Of a DNA stretch of 64,000 nucleotides, positions 41,541 through 50,340 are shown one piece after another (positions within the stretch are counted from its first letter, which is position 1; each line of letters begins with the position of its first letter). The stretch spans positions 248,001 through 312,000 of the forward strand of contig NZ_JAAGLV010000011.1 of NCBI RefSeq assembly GCF_010548305.1, given 5' to 3'. The notes beneath the pieces are model-generated. The model did not search any database and was not told where the DNA came from. It was given only the letters and a program-made list of their open reading frames with translations. Made by a program: the position numbers and the translations under genes. The DNA is from Streptomyces sp. SID13031. Its GTDB lineage: Bacteria > Actinomycetota > Actinomycetes > Propionibacteriales > Kribbellaceae.

Positions 41541-42740
41541 CTACTTCCAGGGTGGGAGCAGAGTCTGGAGCAAACCCGGCAGGTTGACCGTCGGGAGGGG
41601 CAGACTCAAGCTAGGGAAGGGCCAGGGCCAGCTGGGGGTGCCGGGGGTGGGCAGCGTGGGGACGGTCGGTCCCGACGGTGTCGTGCTCGGCTTGCTCGAT
41701 GGCTTGGGTGGCGTCTTCAGGTCGGACGGCTTGGTGGTCGGCTCCTCGACGATGGTGGTGTCCACCGTCTGCGGGGGTGCCGTGGTCCCCGCGCTCGGCA
41801 TGGTGGACGGTGCAGTGGTCGGCTTCTCGGTCGGCGTCTGGCCGGCCTTGATCGACGTGCTCGGCTCCGTGCCGGGGTTGATCGCCGGGGCCGGGCCGGA
41901 GTTCTTGGCCGGCTTCGGCTTGTCGCACTTCGGGCAGGCCGTAGCGGTGCGCTGAGCCTGCTGCTCGAGCATCGACAATGCCTCGACGGCGGGCTTGAGT
42001 GATTCGGGCGGCAGCTTCGGAGCGAGCTCACCGATGGCCTGGCGGGCGCTGGTGATGAACGCGGTGACCTCCGCGATGGAGGCCGGGTCGCCGTCTTGCT
42101 GGTACGACGCGACGAGTCTGGTGATTCCCTTGCGGGCCTGGGCGGTGAAATCGGTCAGCGTGCTGTTGATCGTGGTGACGTCGCCACCGTTGGCCACCAG
42201 CGCCTGGATCTCGGACAACCGGGTCTTCGCGTGCTCGAGCTCGCGCCGGCCCCGGGAGTCGTCCCCGACGCTGACGTTGGTGGAGACGTTCTCGATGCCG
42301 CGCTTCATGCCGTAGAGCGGATCGCCGGGCATCGCCTGCTGAGCGGCGGCGGCAGAACCGATGCCACCTCCGAGCAGGATCAGCGCGGCGGTACTGGCCA
42401 CCAGCCGGATACGCCGGCCGTGACGATGGCGGATATCTGTCACGGACGCGTCGTCGTCCTCGCGTTCGGGCGGATCGTCCGAACTGTCCGGAACGCTGGG
42501 TACCACGGTCGGAGTCGTGGTCGCGGCTCGCGCCGCGGCCTGCTCGAGGAGGCGGTGCCTCAGCTCGGCAGCGAACTCCGGTCGCGGTGTCACTGCGCCG
42601 GCGGTCCTCAGCCGTCCGACCAGCTCCACAGCGTCCATCAGCTCAGGGTCATCGCTCAGTCGCGAAGAGTGACGGGGCCCGTGATCGACGGCGTGCGCGA
42701 AGGTCTCCGCGCGCGCTCGAGCCCTGTGTAGGTCACTCAT
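41541..42740 (-). CDS. DUF5667-type membrane protein, candidate RsbN-like anti-sigma factor
   Basis: A 399-residue protein. The cytoplasmic N-terminus (about 1-108, helical ELVGRLRTAGAVTPRPEFAAELRHRLLEQ) is the anti-sigma-like part; one transmembrane helix lies at about 111-133; the extracellular PGDPLYGMKRGIENV domain (about 137-260) matches DUF5667; a CPKC pair and a Thr/Pro/Ser-rich tail of 120 residues follow. It lies downstream of a BldN-like sigma factor, as rsbN does beside bldN in Streptomyces, so it probably binds that sigma factor. The start is ATG 42740 behind GAGGAGAA. Confidence 0.75.
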   Translation of the reverse strand: MSDLHRARARAETFAHAVDHGPRHSSRLSDDPELMDAVELVGRLRTAGAVTPRPEFAAELRHRLLEQAAARAATTTPTVVPSVPDSSDDPPEREDDDASVTDIRHRHGRRIRLVASTAALILLGGGIGSAAAAQQAMPGDPLYGMKRGIENVSTNVSVGDDSRGRRELEHAKTRLSEIQALVANGGDVTTINSTLTDFTAQARKGITRLVASYQQDGDPASIAEVTAFITSARQAIGELAPKLPPESLKPAVEALSMLEQQAQRTATACPKCDKPKPAKNSGPAPAINPGTEPSTSIKAGQTPTEKPTTAPSTMPSAGTTAPPQTVDTTIVEEPTTKPSDLKTPPKPSSKPSTTPSGPTVPTLPTPGTPSWPWPFPSLSLPLPTVNLPGLLQTLLPPWK

Positions 42741-42847
42741 GAGTTCTCGTTCTCCTCAATGGCCGATCGGGGTCACCGAAAGGTCCTCACACAGGCAAAC
42801 GAGGAAACTCCCTGACGGGTTACGAAAGACATTCGTTGTCATCCTCC

Positions 42848-43420
42848 TCACCTCAAGTCCTTGGGGATAACCTTCGCCAAGTGCCGGACGGCCCTCAGTT
42901 GCAGTTGCTTGACGGCGCCCTCGGATTTCTCCAGCGCCTTGGCCGTCTCCGCGATCGAAAGACCGGCGAAGAATCGCATCGTCAGGCAGTCGCGCTGCTC
43001 CTCGGGCAGCGCGGCCACGGCATCGCGCAGGACCTCGGCGGTGGCCGCGGCCAGCACGTCCACCTCCGGGCCCTCGGTCTGCCGGTCGTGCGTCTCGATC
43101 TCGTCGGTGACCACCTCGAGCCGGACCCGGCCCGACTTGTAGTGGTCGGTGATCAGGTTCCGGGCGATCGTCACGAGCCAGGCGCCGAAGTCCCGGCCCT
43201 GCCAGCGGAACGAGTCCAGCGCGCGCAGCGCCCGGACGAACGTCTCACTGGTCAGATCCTCCGCGAGTGCCGATGACGACACCCGGGCGTAGATGTAGCG
43301 ATACACGGTCAGCGAGTACTCGTCGTACAGCTCGCCGAACGCACCGACGTCCCCTGCCTGGGCGCGATCGACGAGCTCTGCGCGTCTCATCCCGTCCGGG
43401 CTTGGCTCCGGCGTCGTCAA
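42848..43420 (-). CDS. ECF sigma factor, BldN-like
   Basis: A sigma-70 family factor of about 190 residues. Region 2 is YDEYSLTVYRYIYARVSSSALAEDLTSETF; region 4 is LPEEQRDCLTMRFF and SIAETAKALEKSEGAVKQLQLRAVRHL. TTG 43420 was chosen because GGGGAGA stands just upstream; the frame is open to GTG 43507 and would add 29 residues. Streptomyces BldN has an N-terminal pro-sequence, so the longer form should be kept in mind. BldN controls development in Streptomyces; the pairing with the RsbN-like gene and closeness to rex/hem match that locus. Confidence 0.85.
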   Translation of the reverse strand: MTTPEPSPDGMRRAELVDRAQAGDVGAFGELYDEYSLTVYRYIYARVSSSALAEDLTSETFVRALRALDSFRWQGRDFGAWLVTIARNLITDHYKSGRVRLEVVTDEIETHDRQTEGPEVDVLAAATAEVLRDAVAALPEEQRDCLTMRFFAGLSIAETAKALEKSEGAVKQLQLRAVRHLAKVIPKDLR

Positions 43421-43433
43421 GTTCTCTCCCCGT

Positions 43434-43703
43434 TCAACTGACACGTCTGTGTCTGACACGTCTTCGACTGACACTGCCGCGTATGGCCACAGCGGCTGAG
43501 ACAGCACCGAGCGTTACGCCTGAAGCACCCGCTGTCAACAGCGCGCGGCGTGCCGCCCTCCGTCCGGTCCGATAATCGAGGACCTGCCGGCCGGCCATTT
43601 CGGCAGGCCGGCGGAGCCTGGGATCGGGGTGCAGCCCGTCGTGCGCCACCGGCGCGCGGACCGCCGCCGCCTTCGCCGGATCGTGCACAGTATCGCCGAC
43701 CAA
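43434..43703 (-). pseudogene. Possible C-terminal remnant of a SerB1-type HAD-IB phosphatase
   Basis: An 89-residue frame includes HPDPRLRRPAEMAGRQVLDY, which lines up with the NPDRALRREA-x-RGWPVLDF ending of actinobacterial HAD-IB hydrolases, followed by a hydrophobic tail (ALLTAGASGVTLGAVSAAVAI) and RRR as in those proteins. The HAD motifs DxDxT and GDxxxD are missing. Rv0505c (serB1) and a HAD-IB gene beside bldN occupy this place in related genomes. It could instead be a small membrane protein or chance. Confidence 0.35.
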
Positions 43704-43838
43704 GCGGCCTGTACAGGCCCCGTAGGCGGGACCTGCAATCGTTCCCAGTCCACCGGTCGGACCGAGCCGGCACCGACCGAGCGGGTGATAGGTCGAGTCA
43801 CAGAAAGGACCCTAGCGGTCTCGTGACAGACTCGCCTG
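43704..43838. other. Gap between the HAD-like remnant and the acyl-CoA synthetase gene
   Basis: No gene is supported. The plus strand close to 43839 should hold the promoter of the synthetase operon, but no clear boxes are seen. Together with the remnant the region from the sigma factor to the synthetase is about 418 bases long. Confidence 0.5.
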
Positions 43839-45287
43839 GTGAACTTCAACTTCGCGGATGTTCTTCGTGACACAGCGCAACGTCACGGCGAACGTCCGGC
43901 GCTGGTCGACGGGGACCGGCGGCTGACCTGGAGCCAGCTCGACGCGGCCGTTGACTCGGCCGCCCGGGGGTACTCGGCGGCGGGCCTGGTGCCGGGGTAC
44001 CGGGTGGTCCTGCTGATGGCGAACAGTGTCGAGTTCGTCACCTCCTACCTGGGATGTCTTCGCGCCGGGCTGGTCGCCGTACCGCTCAACACGGGCCTGA
44101 CCAAGGGCGAGATCGGCAACGTGATCGCGCACTCCGGAGCCCGCCTCGCGGTCGCCGACGGGGACCTCGCGGACAAGCTCGAAGGGGTCCGGGTGGTCCG
44201 GGCCGGCGAGCTCGGTGGTGACGCTCCGCTTACGCCGCAGACCGACCCGGAGGCCCTCGCGGTCCTGCTCTACACCTCTGGTACGAGCGGTGATCCGCGC
44301 GCCGCGATGCTGACGCACCGAGCGCTCGGTGCCAATGTGCAGAACCTGGCCGACCTCGGCGAGGACCGGATGGGCCCCGAGGACATCGTGCTCGGCGTGT
44401 TGCCGATGTTCCACGCGTTCGGCCTCAACGCGGTGCTCGGCTGGGCCGTCGCGACCGGCGCGGCGCTCGTCATCGACCGGCGGTTCGACTCCACCGCCAC
44501 CATCGACCTGGTCCGCCAGTACGGCGTGACGCGGCTCCCGCTCGCGCCGCCGGCCCTGAACGCGTTCATCGCCCGGCCGGATCTCAAAGAGGCGCTGAGC
44601 ACGGTCAAGGTCGTACTCACCGGCGCGTCGACCCTGGAGCGCGGGCTCGCGGACCGGTTCGAGCAGGCCAGTGGGCTGTTCGTGCACCAGGGCTACGGGC
44701 TGACCGAGGCCTCGCCCGGCGTCACCACCACGCTCGGCGAGCACGACCCGAAGCCGGGCTCCGTCGGCCGTTCGCTGCCGGGAGTCGATCTGCGGATCGC
44801 CGACGAGCAGGGTGAGGACGTCGAGGGCGACGACCCGGGCGAGATCCTGATCCGCGGCCGCAACCTGTTCTCCGGCTACTGGCCGGACGGCGTCGACGGC
44901 CCAGACGACGAAGGCTGGTACCGCACCGGCGACGTCGGCTTCCTGGATGCCGACGGGGACCTGTTCCTGGTCGACCGGCTCCGCGAGCTGATCATCGTGT
45001 CCGGTTTCAACGTGTTCCCGAGCGAGGTCGAGGAGGTCCTCGTCCAGGCTCCGGGCGTGCGCGAGGTGGCGGTCATCGGCGTACCGTCCGAGGACACCGG
45101 CGAGGCGGTCAAGGCGTTCGTCGTGTCGAAGACCGGCGAGGTGGCCGATCCGGCCGAGATCGGCCAGTACGCCGGGACGCGGCTCGCGCGGTTCAAGTGC
45201 CCGGTCGAGATCGAGGTGGTCGACCACCTGCCGCACTCGGTCACCGGCAAGGTCGCCAAGGGCCGGCTGCGCGAGGCGGACCGGTGA
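43839..45287 (+). CDS. AMP-dependent acyl-CoA synthetase / ligase
   Basis: A 482-residue member of the ANL family. The P-loop is YTSGTSGDPRAAMLTH, in which the usual lysine and glycine (PKG) are replaced by PRA; YGLTEASPG (motif with Glu), GWYRTGDVGFLD and the C-terminal lysine in HSVTGKVAKG are present, so the enzyme may still be active. It activates a carboxylic acid as acyl-AMP and acyl-CoA. The start is GTG 43839. The stop overlaps the next gene (GTGA). Confidence 0.87.
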   Translation: MNFNFADVLRDTAQRHGERPALVDGDRRLTWSQLDAAVDSAARGYSAAGLVPGYRVVLLMANSVEFVTSYLGCLRAGLVAVPLNTGLTKGEIGNVIAHSGARLAVADGDLADKLEGVRVVRAGELGGDAPLTPQTDPEALAVLLYTSGTSGDPRAAMLTHRALGANVQNLADLGEDRMGPEDIVLGVLPMFHAFGLNAVLGWAVATGAALVIDRRFDSTATIDLVRQYGVTRLPLAPPALNAFIARPDLKEALSTVKVVLTGASTLERGLADRFEQASGLFVHQGYGLTEASPGVTTTLGEHDPKPGSVGRSLPGVDLRIADEQGEDVEGDDPGEILIRGRNLFSGYWPDGVDGPDDEGWYRTGDVGFLDADGDLFLVDRLRELIIVSGFNVFPSEVEEVLVQAPGVREVAVIGVPSEDTGEAVKAFVVSKTGEVADPAEIGQYAGTRLARFKCPVEIEVVDHLPHSVTGKVAKGRLREADR

Positions 45288-45523
45288 CGGAGCGGGTCAC
45301 CCTCTACGGCAAACCCGGCTGTCACCTCTGCGACGACGCCCGGGTGGTCGTCACCCAGGTCTGCGACGAGCTCGGCGTCACCTGGAGTGAGATCGACATC
45401 ACGCAGGACGACCAGCTGTTCGCGGAGTACGGCGAACAGATCCCGGTCACCTTCGTCGACGGCCGCCAGCACGACTTCTGGCGGGTCGACCCGGTCAGGC
45501 TGAAGAAGGCCTTGACAAGTTAG
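45284..45523 (+). CDS. Glutaredoxin-like thiol protein (Rv0508-like)
   Basis: A 79-residue thioredoxin-fold protein with a CHLC redox motif near residues 13-16 (YGKPGCHLCDDA) and cis-Pro in EQIPVTFVDG. This is the DUF836/glutaredoxin-like group found before hemA in actinobacteria (Rv0508). The start is GTG 45284, overlapping the synthetase stop. It may keep a thiol reduced in the adjacent haem pathway; this is only suggested by position. Confidence 0.87.
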   Translation: MTERVTLYGKPGCHLCDDARVVVTQVCDELGVTWSEIDITQDDQLFAEYGEQIPVTFVDGRQHDFWRVDPVRLKKALTS

Positions 45524-45553
45524 TGGTCTTCACCACGACGAACGTTCTCGATT

Positions 45554-45571
45554 TTGTTCTCACGTTCACAA
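45554..45571. promoter_or_regulatory. Rex operator candidate
   Basis: TTGTTCTCACGTTCACAA (45554-45571) lies 68 bases before rex. The right half CGTTCACAA is perfect against the Streptomyces Rex operator consensus TTGTGAACGCGTTCACAA; the left half matches only TTGT. Autoregulation of rex-hemACDB by Rex is known in S. coelicolor, and this site would do the same. Confidence 0.7.
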
Positions 45572-45638
45572 GCTCCTAGAGTGGGGTCGTCGCCAGCCGT
45601 GAGGCGGTGACTCGCGAACCACCTTTTCCAGGAGAATT

Positions 45639-46397
45639 GTGACGCCTGCCCGCAGCCGTCGCCCCGGCGCGCCGTCGAGAACCGAACGCGGCATTCCCGA
45701 GGCCACTGTCGCGCGCTTGCCGGTGTACTTACGGGCCCTGACCGCCTTGTCGGACGGTGGCACCGCCACCGCGTCGAGCGAGGATCTGGCGACCGCGGCG
45801 GGGGTCAACTCGGCCAAGCTGCGCAAGGACCTGTCCTACCTGGGCTCCTACGGCACCCGCGGCGTCGGCTACGACGTCGAGTACCTGCGCTACCAGATCG
45901 CCCGCGAGATCGGCGTCACCCAGGACTGGGCCGTCGTCATCGTCGGGATCGGAAATCTGGGCCACGCGCTGGCCAACTACTCCGGCTTCGGCACCCGCGG
46001 CTTCCGGATCGTCGCGCTGCTGGACGCGGATCCGACCCTGGTGGGCGAGCAGATCGGCGACATGGTGGTCCGGGACTTCGCCGAGCTGGAGGAGATCGTC
46101 GCCTCCGACCGGGTCTCGATCGGCGTCATCACCACTCCGGCCGGCCCCGCCCAGGAGGTCTGTGACCGGCTTGTATCAGCCGGGGTGACGAGCATCCTCA
46201 ACTTCGCACCGGTGGTGTTGTCCGTGCCGACCGGTGTCGACATCCGCAAGGTGGACCTCTCGATCGAGTTGCAGATCCTGGCGTACCACGAACAACGAAA
46301 GTCCGGAGAGGCGGCGCTCCCCGACGTGCCCGAACTGCCAGCGATGAACGGCGTGGTCTCTGATCTCCCCAGCGTCGGTGGGGGTGTCGGCGCGTGA
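45639..46397 (+). CDS. rex: Redox-sensing transcriptional repressor Rex
   Basis: A 252-residue NADH/NAD+ sensor. The N-terminal winged helix (PVYLRALTALSDGG to LRKDLSYLGSYGTRGVGYDV, about 27-80) is followed by a Rossmann domain VVIVGIGNLGHALANY and a swapped C-terminal helix (IELQILAYHEQR). Rex leaves its operator when NADH rises and derepresses respiratory and haem genes. The start is GTG 45639 behind AGGAGA. The stop overlaps hemA (GTGA), so rex is first in the haem operon. Confidence 0.96.
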   Translation: MTPARSRRPGAPSRTERGIPEATVARLPVYLRALTALSDGGTATASSEDLATAAGVNSAKLRKDLSYLGSYGTRGVGYDVEYLRYQIAREIGVTQDWAVVIVGIGNLGHALANYSGFGTRGFRIVALLDADPTLVGEQIGDMVVRDFAELEEIVASDRVSIGVITTPAGPAQEVCDRLVSAGVTSILNFAPVVLSVPTGVDIRKVDLSIELQILAYHEQRKSGEAALPDVPELPAMNGVVSDLPSVGGGVGA

Positions 46398-47713
46398 GCT
46401 ATCTGGTCGTGGGTATTTCGCATCGCTCGGCTGACATCTCTGTACTCGAGCGGGTCGCCCTCGATCCGGATGCGGCGACCAAGCTCGCGCTCGCGGTCCA
46501 GGAGACCCCCGCGGTCGCCGAGTCGGCCGTGCTGGCCACCTGCAACCGCACCGAGGTCTACGCCAACGTCGACCGGTTCCACGCCGGGATGGACGAGGTC
46601 ACCGCGATCCTCGCCGACGTCACCGGCGTACCGCTGCTCGACCTGGCCGAGCACCTCTACGTGCACTTCGAGGAAGGCGCCGTCGCGCACCTGTTCCAGG
46701 TCGCCGTCGGGCTCGACTCGATGATCGTCGGCGAGAGCCAGATCCTCGGCCAGCTGAAGGAAACGCTGCGGATCGGCCAGGACCTGGAGACGATCGGCAC
46801 CGGCCTGAACGCGGTGTTCCAGCACGCTCTGCGGGTCGGCAAGCGGGCCCGTACCGAGACCGGTATCGACTCGGCCGGCCGCTCGGTCGTCTCCGCCGGG
46901 CTCGACGCCGTCGGCGGGTACCAAGGCCGCCGTGCCCTCGTGGTCGGCGCCGGCTCGATGGCTTCGCTCGCGGCCCAGACGCTGCTCGCCGGTGGCGCGT
47001 CCAGCGTGACGATCGCCAACCGCAACTACGACCGCGCCGTCGCGCTGGCGGACCGGATCGGCGGTACGGCGATCAAGCTCGCCGACGTCCCCGCCGCAAT
47101 GGGCGAGGCCGACCTGATCGTCTCGTGTACCGGCGCGCGCGGCGTAGTACTGACTGAAGAGATGGTTCGCGACGCGGCGGACGGGCGGCCTTTCGGGGTG
47201 CTCGACATCGCGCTGCCGAGGGATGTCGATCCTGCTGCGGCTCGCATCGCGGGCGTGACGCTGGTGACCCTGGCCGACCTGGCCGGTACTGCGGGTGGCA
47301 GCGAGCACGACATCGACGAGGTACGGCGAATCGTCGGCCAGGAGACGGGCGCCTTCGAGGCGACCCGGCGTGCCGCGTCCGTACTGCCGACAGTGGTCGC
47401 ATTGCGGACGATGGCCAGCGAGCTGGTCGACTCCGAGCTGGCGCGGCTGGATCGCAGGCTGCCCGGGCTCGACGAGACCCAGCGCGGCGAGGTGGCCCGG
47501 ACCATCCGGCGGGTGGTCGACAAGGTGCTGCACACCCCGACCGTGCGGGTGAAGGAACTGGCCGCCGATCCGGGCGGCCCGACCTACGCCGACGCGCTGC
47601 GCGAGCTGTTCGCGCTCGACCCCGCCACTGTGGACGCGGTCACCGCTCCCAAAGAGGCCCCTCACGACACCACCGCCACGGCGGCGCAGACCACTGGAGG
47701 TGACCCCGCGTGA
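46394..47713 (+). CDS. hemA: Glutamyl-tRNA reductase
   Basis: HemA makes glutamate-1-semialdehyde from Glu-tRNA, the first committed step of tetrapyrrole synthesis. The catalytic Cys is C50 in ATCNRTEVY; VGLDSMIVGESQILGQ is the signature, VVGAGSMASLAAQTL the NADPH site, and the dimer helix closes the protein. 439 residues is typical. The start is GTG 46394. The stop overlaps hemC. Confidence 0.97.
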   Translation: MSYLVVGISHRSADISVLERVALDPDAATKLALAVQETPAVAESAVLATCNRTEVYANVDRFHAGMDEVTAILADVTGVPLLDLAEHLYVHFEEGAVAHLFQVAVGLDSMIVGESQILGQLKETLRIGQDLETIGTGLNAVFQHALRVGKRARTETGIDSAGRSVVSAGLDAVGGYQGRRALVVGAGSMASLAAQTLLAGGASSVTIANRNYDRAVALADRIGGTAIKLADVPAAMGEADLIVSCTGARGVVLTEEMVRDAADGRPFGVLDIALPRDVDPAAARIAGVTLVTLADLAGTAGGSEHDIDEVRRIVGQETGAFEATRRAASVLPTVVALRTMASELVDSELARLDRRLPGLDETQRGEVARTIRRVVDKVLHTPTVRVKELAADPGGPTYADALRELFALDPATVDAVTAPKEAPHDTTATAAQTTGGDPA

Positions 47714-48591
47714 TCCGGCTCGGTACCCGCAGGTCAGCGCTCGCGACCGCCCAGGCGAACCACGTCGCCGACCGGCTGCGTGCGAACGGCCATGAGGTCG
47801 AACTCGTCCTCATCACCACCACAGGTGACACCAACCGCGCGCCGCTGGAACAGATCGGCGGTACGGGCGTTTTCGTCAGCGCACTGCGCGACGCCCTGCT
47901 CGCCGGTGAGATCGACATCGCCGTGCACTCGCTGAAGGACCTGCCGACGGCGCCCGAGGCGGGGCTGACCCTCGGCGCCATCCCGCAGCGCGAGGACCCG
48001 CGCGACGTGCTGGTCGCCCGCGACGGGCTGAGCCTGGGCGAGTTGCCGACCGGCGCACTCGTCGGGACGGGTTCGCCGCGCCGGGTGGCGCAGCTGGAAG
48101 CCCTCGGAATGGGCCTCGAACTGACCGGGATCCGCGGCAACGTGGACACCCGGATCGCGATGGTCACCGATGGCAAATTGGACGCGGTGGTGCTCGCGAG
48201 GGCAGGGTTGGCCAGGTTGGGCCGGCTTTCGGAGGTCACCGAGACGCTGGATCCGATCCAGGTGCTGCCGGCACCGGGACAAGGGGCCCTGGGCATCGAA
48301 TGCCGCGACGACGACGACGCGGTACTGAAAGCCCTTGCGCCGTTGGAGGATCCCGCAGTACGCGTCGCGGTGACGGCCGAACGGCAGTTGCTGGCCACGC
48401 TCGAGGCAGGGTGCACGGCTCCGGTCGGCGCGCTCGCCGAGGTGGTCGAGGGTGAGGACGGGCCGGAGCTGTGGCTCCGGGGCGCACTCGGCCAGGAGGG
48501 CGGCGTCCGGCGGCTGTCCGCGAACGGGTCGGTGGACGACCCGAGGGCGGTCGGACGGGCACTCGCGCAGGACTTGCTGGAGCAGACATGA
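47710..48591 (+). CDS. hemC: Porphobilinogen deaminase (hydroxymethylbilane synthase)
   Basis: HemC polymerises four porphobilinogens. MIRLGTRRSALATAQ is the usual start, VHSLKDLPT holds catalytic residues, TGSPRRVAQL and GIRGNVDTR bind the substrate chain, and C in LEAGCTAPVGA carries the dipyrromethane cofactor. 293 residues is normal. Overlaps both neighbours by four bases. Confidence 0.97.
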   Translation: MIRLGTRRSALATAQANHVADRLRANGHEVELVLITTTGDTNRAPLEQIGGTGVFVSALRDALLAGEIDIAVHSLKDLPTAPEAGLTLGAIPQREDPRDVLVARDGLSLGELPTGALVGTGSPRRVAQLEALGMGLELTGIRGNVDTRIAMVTDGKLDAVVLARAGLARLGRLSEVTETLDPIQVLPAPGQGALGIECRDDDDAVLKALAPLEDPAVRVAVTAERQLLATLEAGCTAPVGALAEVVEGEDGPELWLRGALGQEGGVRRLSANGSVDDPRAVGRALAQDLLEQT

Positions 48592-50336
48592 CACCGGCAC
48601 GGGGCACGACGCAAGCGAGCACTAGTACGAGCACGAAGACGAGCACCACAAGGGCAAAGGCGACAGCAGACGTGAGCAGCGCGAAGACAGCGGCCACCCC
48701 GGCACCCCAGAAGGTGCCGGCCAAGATCGCCGCCAGCACCACGACCGCCAAGCAGACCAGGCCACTCGGCCACGTCACGTTCGTCGGCGTCGGCCCGGGG
48801 GACCCATCCCTGTTGACGATCGCCGGCCGCGAGGTCCTGGCGAGCGCCGACGCCGTCGTGGTCGAGGGACCTCAGCACGACGTTTTCCTGGGCTACTGCA
48901 AGCCAGGTGTCGAGATCATCGACGGCTCTGGCGCCGAGGGCAGCCGGGCGCTCCGGGTCGCGGCCCGGTCGCGGCTGGTGGTGAAGACCGCCAAGGCCTC
49001 CGCGAACGTGGTCCGCCTGCTCACCGGCGACCCGTTCACCTTCTCCAGTGGAGCCGAGGAGGCCGCCGCCTGCCGCAAGGCCGGTATCAGCTTCAACGTG
49101 ATTCCCGGGGTCAGCGAGGTCAGCGCCGTCCCGGCGTACGCGGGGATCCCGCTGACGATGAAGAGCGACCGCGAGGTCACGGTCCTCGACCTGGCCGAGG
49201 CCAAGCTCGACTTCAGCCGGCTCCACCCCAAGCAGACGCTGGTACTGCTGAACGCGGTCGACGTGTTGAAGGAGACCACCACCGCGCTGATCGAGGCCGG
49301 CTTCGACGCCGGTACGCCGGTCGCCGCGACGGTCGGTGGCACGACGACCGCGCAGGCCAGCGTCGTCGCGACGCTCGGCACGATCGTGGCGGACCTGCGC
49401 GCGGCCAAGCTGGTCGGCGAGGCGGTGATCGTGGTCGGCTCGGTGGTCGAGCAGCGCGAGTCGCTGTCCTGGTTCGAGACCAAGCCGCTGTTCGGCTGGC
49501 GGATCCTGGTGCCGCGCACCAAGGACCAGGCCGGCCCGCTGATGGACCGGCTGCGCCGCTACGGCGCGATGCCGGAAGAGGTGCCGACGATCTCGGTCGA
49601 GCCGCCGCGCAACCCGCAGCAGATGGACAAGGCCATCCGTGGCCTGGTCGAGGGCCGCTACGAGTGGGTCGCCTTCACCTCGGTGAACGCGGTCAAGGCG
49701 GTCCGGGAGAAGTTCGACGAGTACGGTCTGGACGCGCGGGCCTTCTCCGGCCTCAAGATCGCCGCCGTCGGTGAGAAGACCGCCGAGGCGATCGGCGCCT
49801 GGGGCATCCGGCCCGACCTGCTGCCCTCGGGTGAGCAGTCGGCCGCCGGGCTGGTCGAGGACTGGCCGCCGTTCGACGAGGTGCTCGACCCGATCAACCG
49901 GGTCTTCCTGCCGCGTGCGGACATCGCCACCGAGACCCTGGTGGCCGGCCTGACCGATCTCGGCTGGGAGGTCGACGACGTCACGGCGTACCGGACTGTC
50001 CGGGCCGCGCCGCCGCCAGCGCCGACGCGCGAGGCGATCAAGTCGGGCAAGTTCGACGCGGTCGTCTTCACCTCGTCCTCGACGGTGCGCAACCTGGTCG
50101 GTATCGCCGGCAAGCCGCACGCGTCGACGGTGATCGCGGTGATCGGCCCGGCGACGCTGAAGACCGCCGAGGAGCACGGCCTGCGGGTCGACGCGATGGC
50201 GGAGGCTCCGTCGGCCGAGGAATTGGCCGACGCACTCGCTCGCTTCGGGGCGGACCGTCGTGACACGATGCTGGAGGCCGGGGAACCGGTCACCCGCCCG
50301 TCCGAGCGTCGCTCGGGCTCCCGTAGGAAGAGCTAG
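48588..50336 (+). CDS. Uroporphyrinogen-III C-methyltransferase / uroporphyrinogen-III synthase fusion
   Basis: A 582-residue CobA-HemD fusion, as in Rv0511 and SCO3317. Residues about 1-58 are a Thr/Ser/Lys/Ala-rich low-complexity tail. The SUMT domain (about 62-300) has FVGVGPGDPSLLTIAG, LLTGDPFTFSSGAEEA and VIPGVSEVSAVPAYAGIPLT. The HemD domain (about 305-560) starts ILVPRTKDQAG and includes FTSVNAVKAV and FTSSSTVRNL. The fusion joins haem synthesis to the sirohaem/cobalamin branch. ATG 48588 overlaps hemC. Confidence 0.95.
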   Translation: MTPARGTTQASTSTSTKTSTTRAKATADVSSAKTAATPAPQKVPAKIAASTTTAKQTRPLGHVTFVGVGPGDPSLLTIAGREVLASADAVVVEGPQHDVFLGYCKPGVEIIDGSGAEGSRALRVAARSRLVVKTAKASANVVRLLTGDPFTFSSGAEEAAACRKAGISFNVIPGVSEVSAVPAYAGIPLTMKSDREVTVLDLAEAKLDFSRLHPKQTLVLLNAVDVLKETTTALIEAGFDAGTPVAATVGGTTTAQASVVATLGTIVADLRAAKLVGEAVIVVGSVVEQRESLSWFETKPLFGWRILVPRTKDQAGPLMDRLRRYGAMPEEVPTISVEPPRNPQQMDKAIRGLVEGRYEWVAFTSVNAVKAVREKFDEYGLDARAFSGLKIAAVGEKTAEAIGAWGIRPDLLPSGEQSAAGLVEDWPPFDEVLDPINRVFLPRADIATETLVAGLTDLGWEVDDVTAYRTVRAAPPPAPTREAIKSGKFDAVVFTSSSTVRNLVGIAGKPHASTVIAVIGPATLKTAEEHGLRVDAMAEAPSAEELADALARFGADRRDTMLEAGEPVTRPSERRSGSRRKS

Positions 50337-50340
50337 GCCA

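Noticed and set aside
48471..48587. N-terminal extension of the CobA-HemD protein
   Set aside because: It lies inside hemC in another frame; ATG 48588 overlapping the hemC stop is consistent with the other junctions of the operon.
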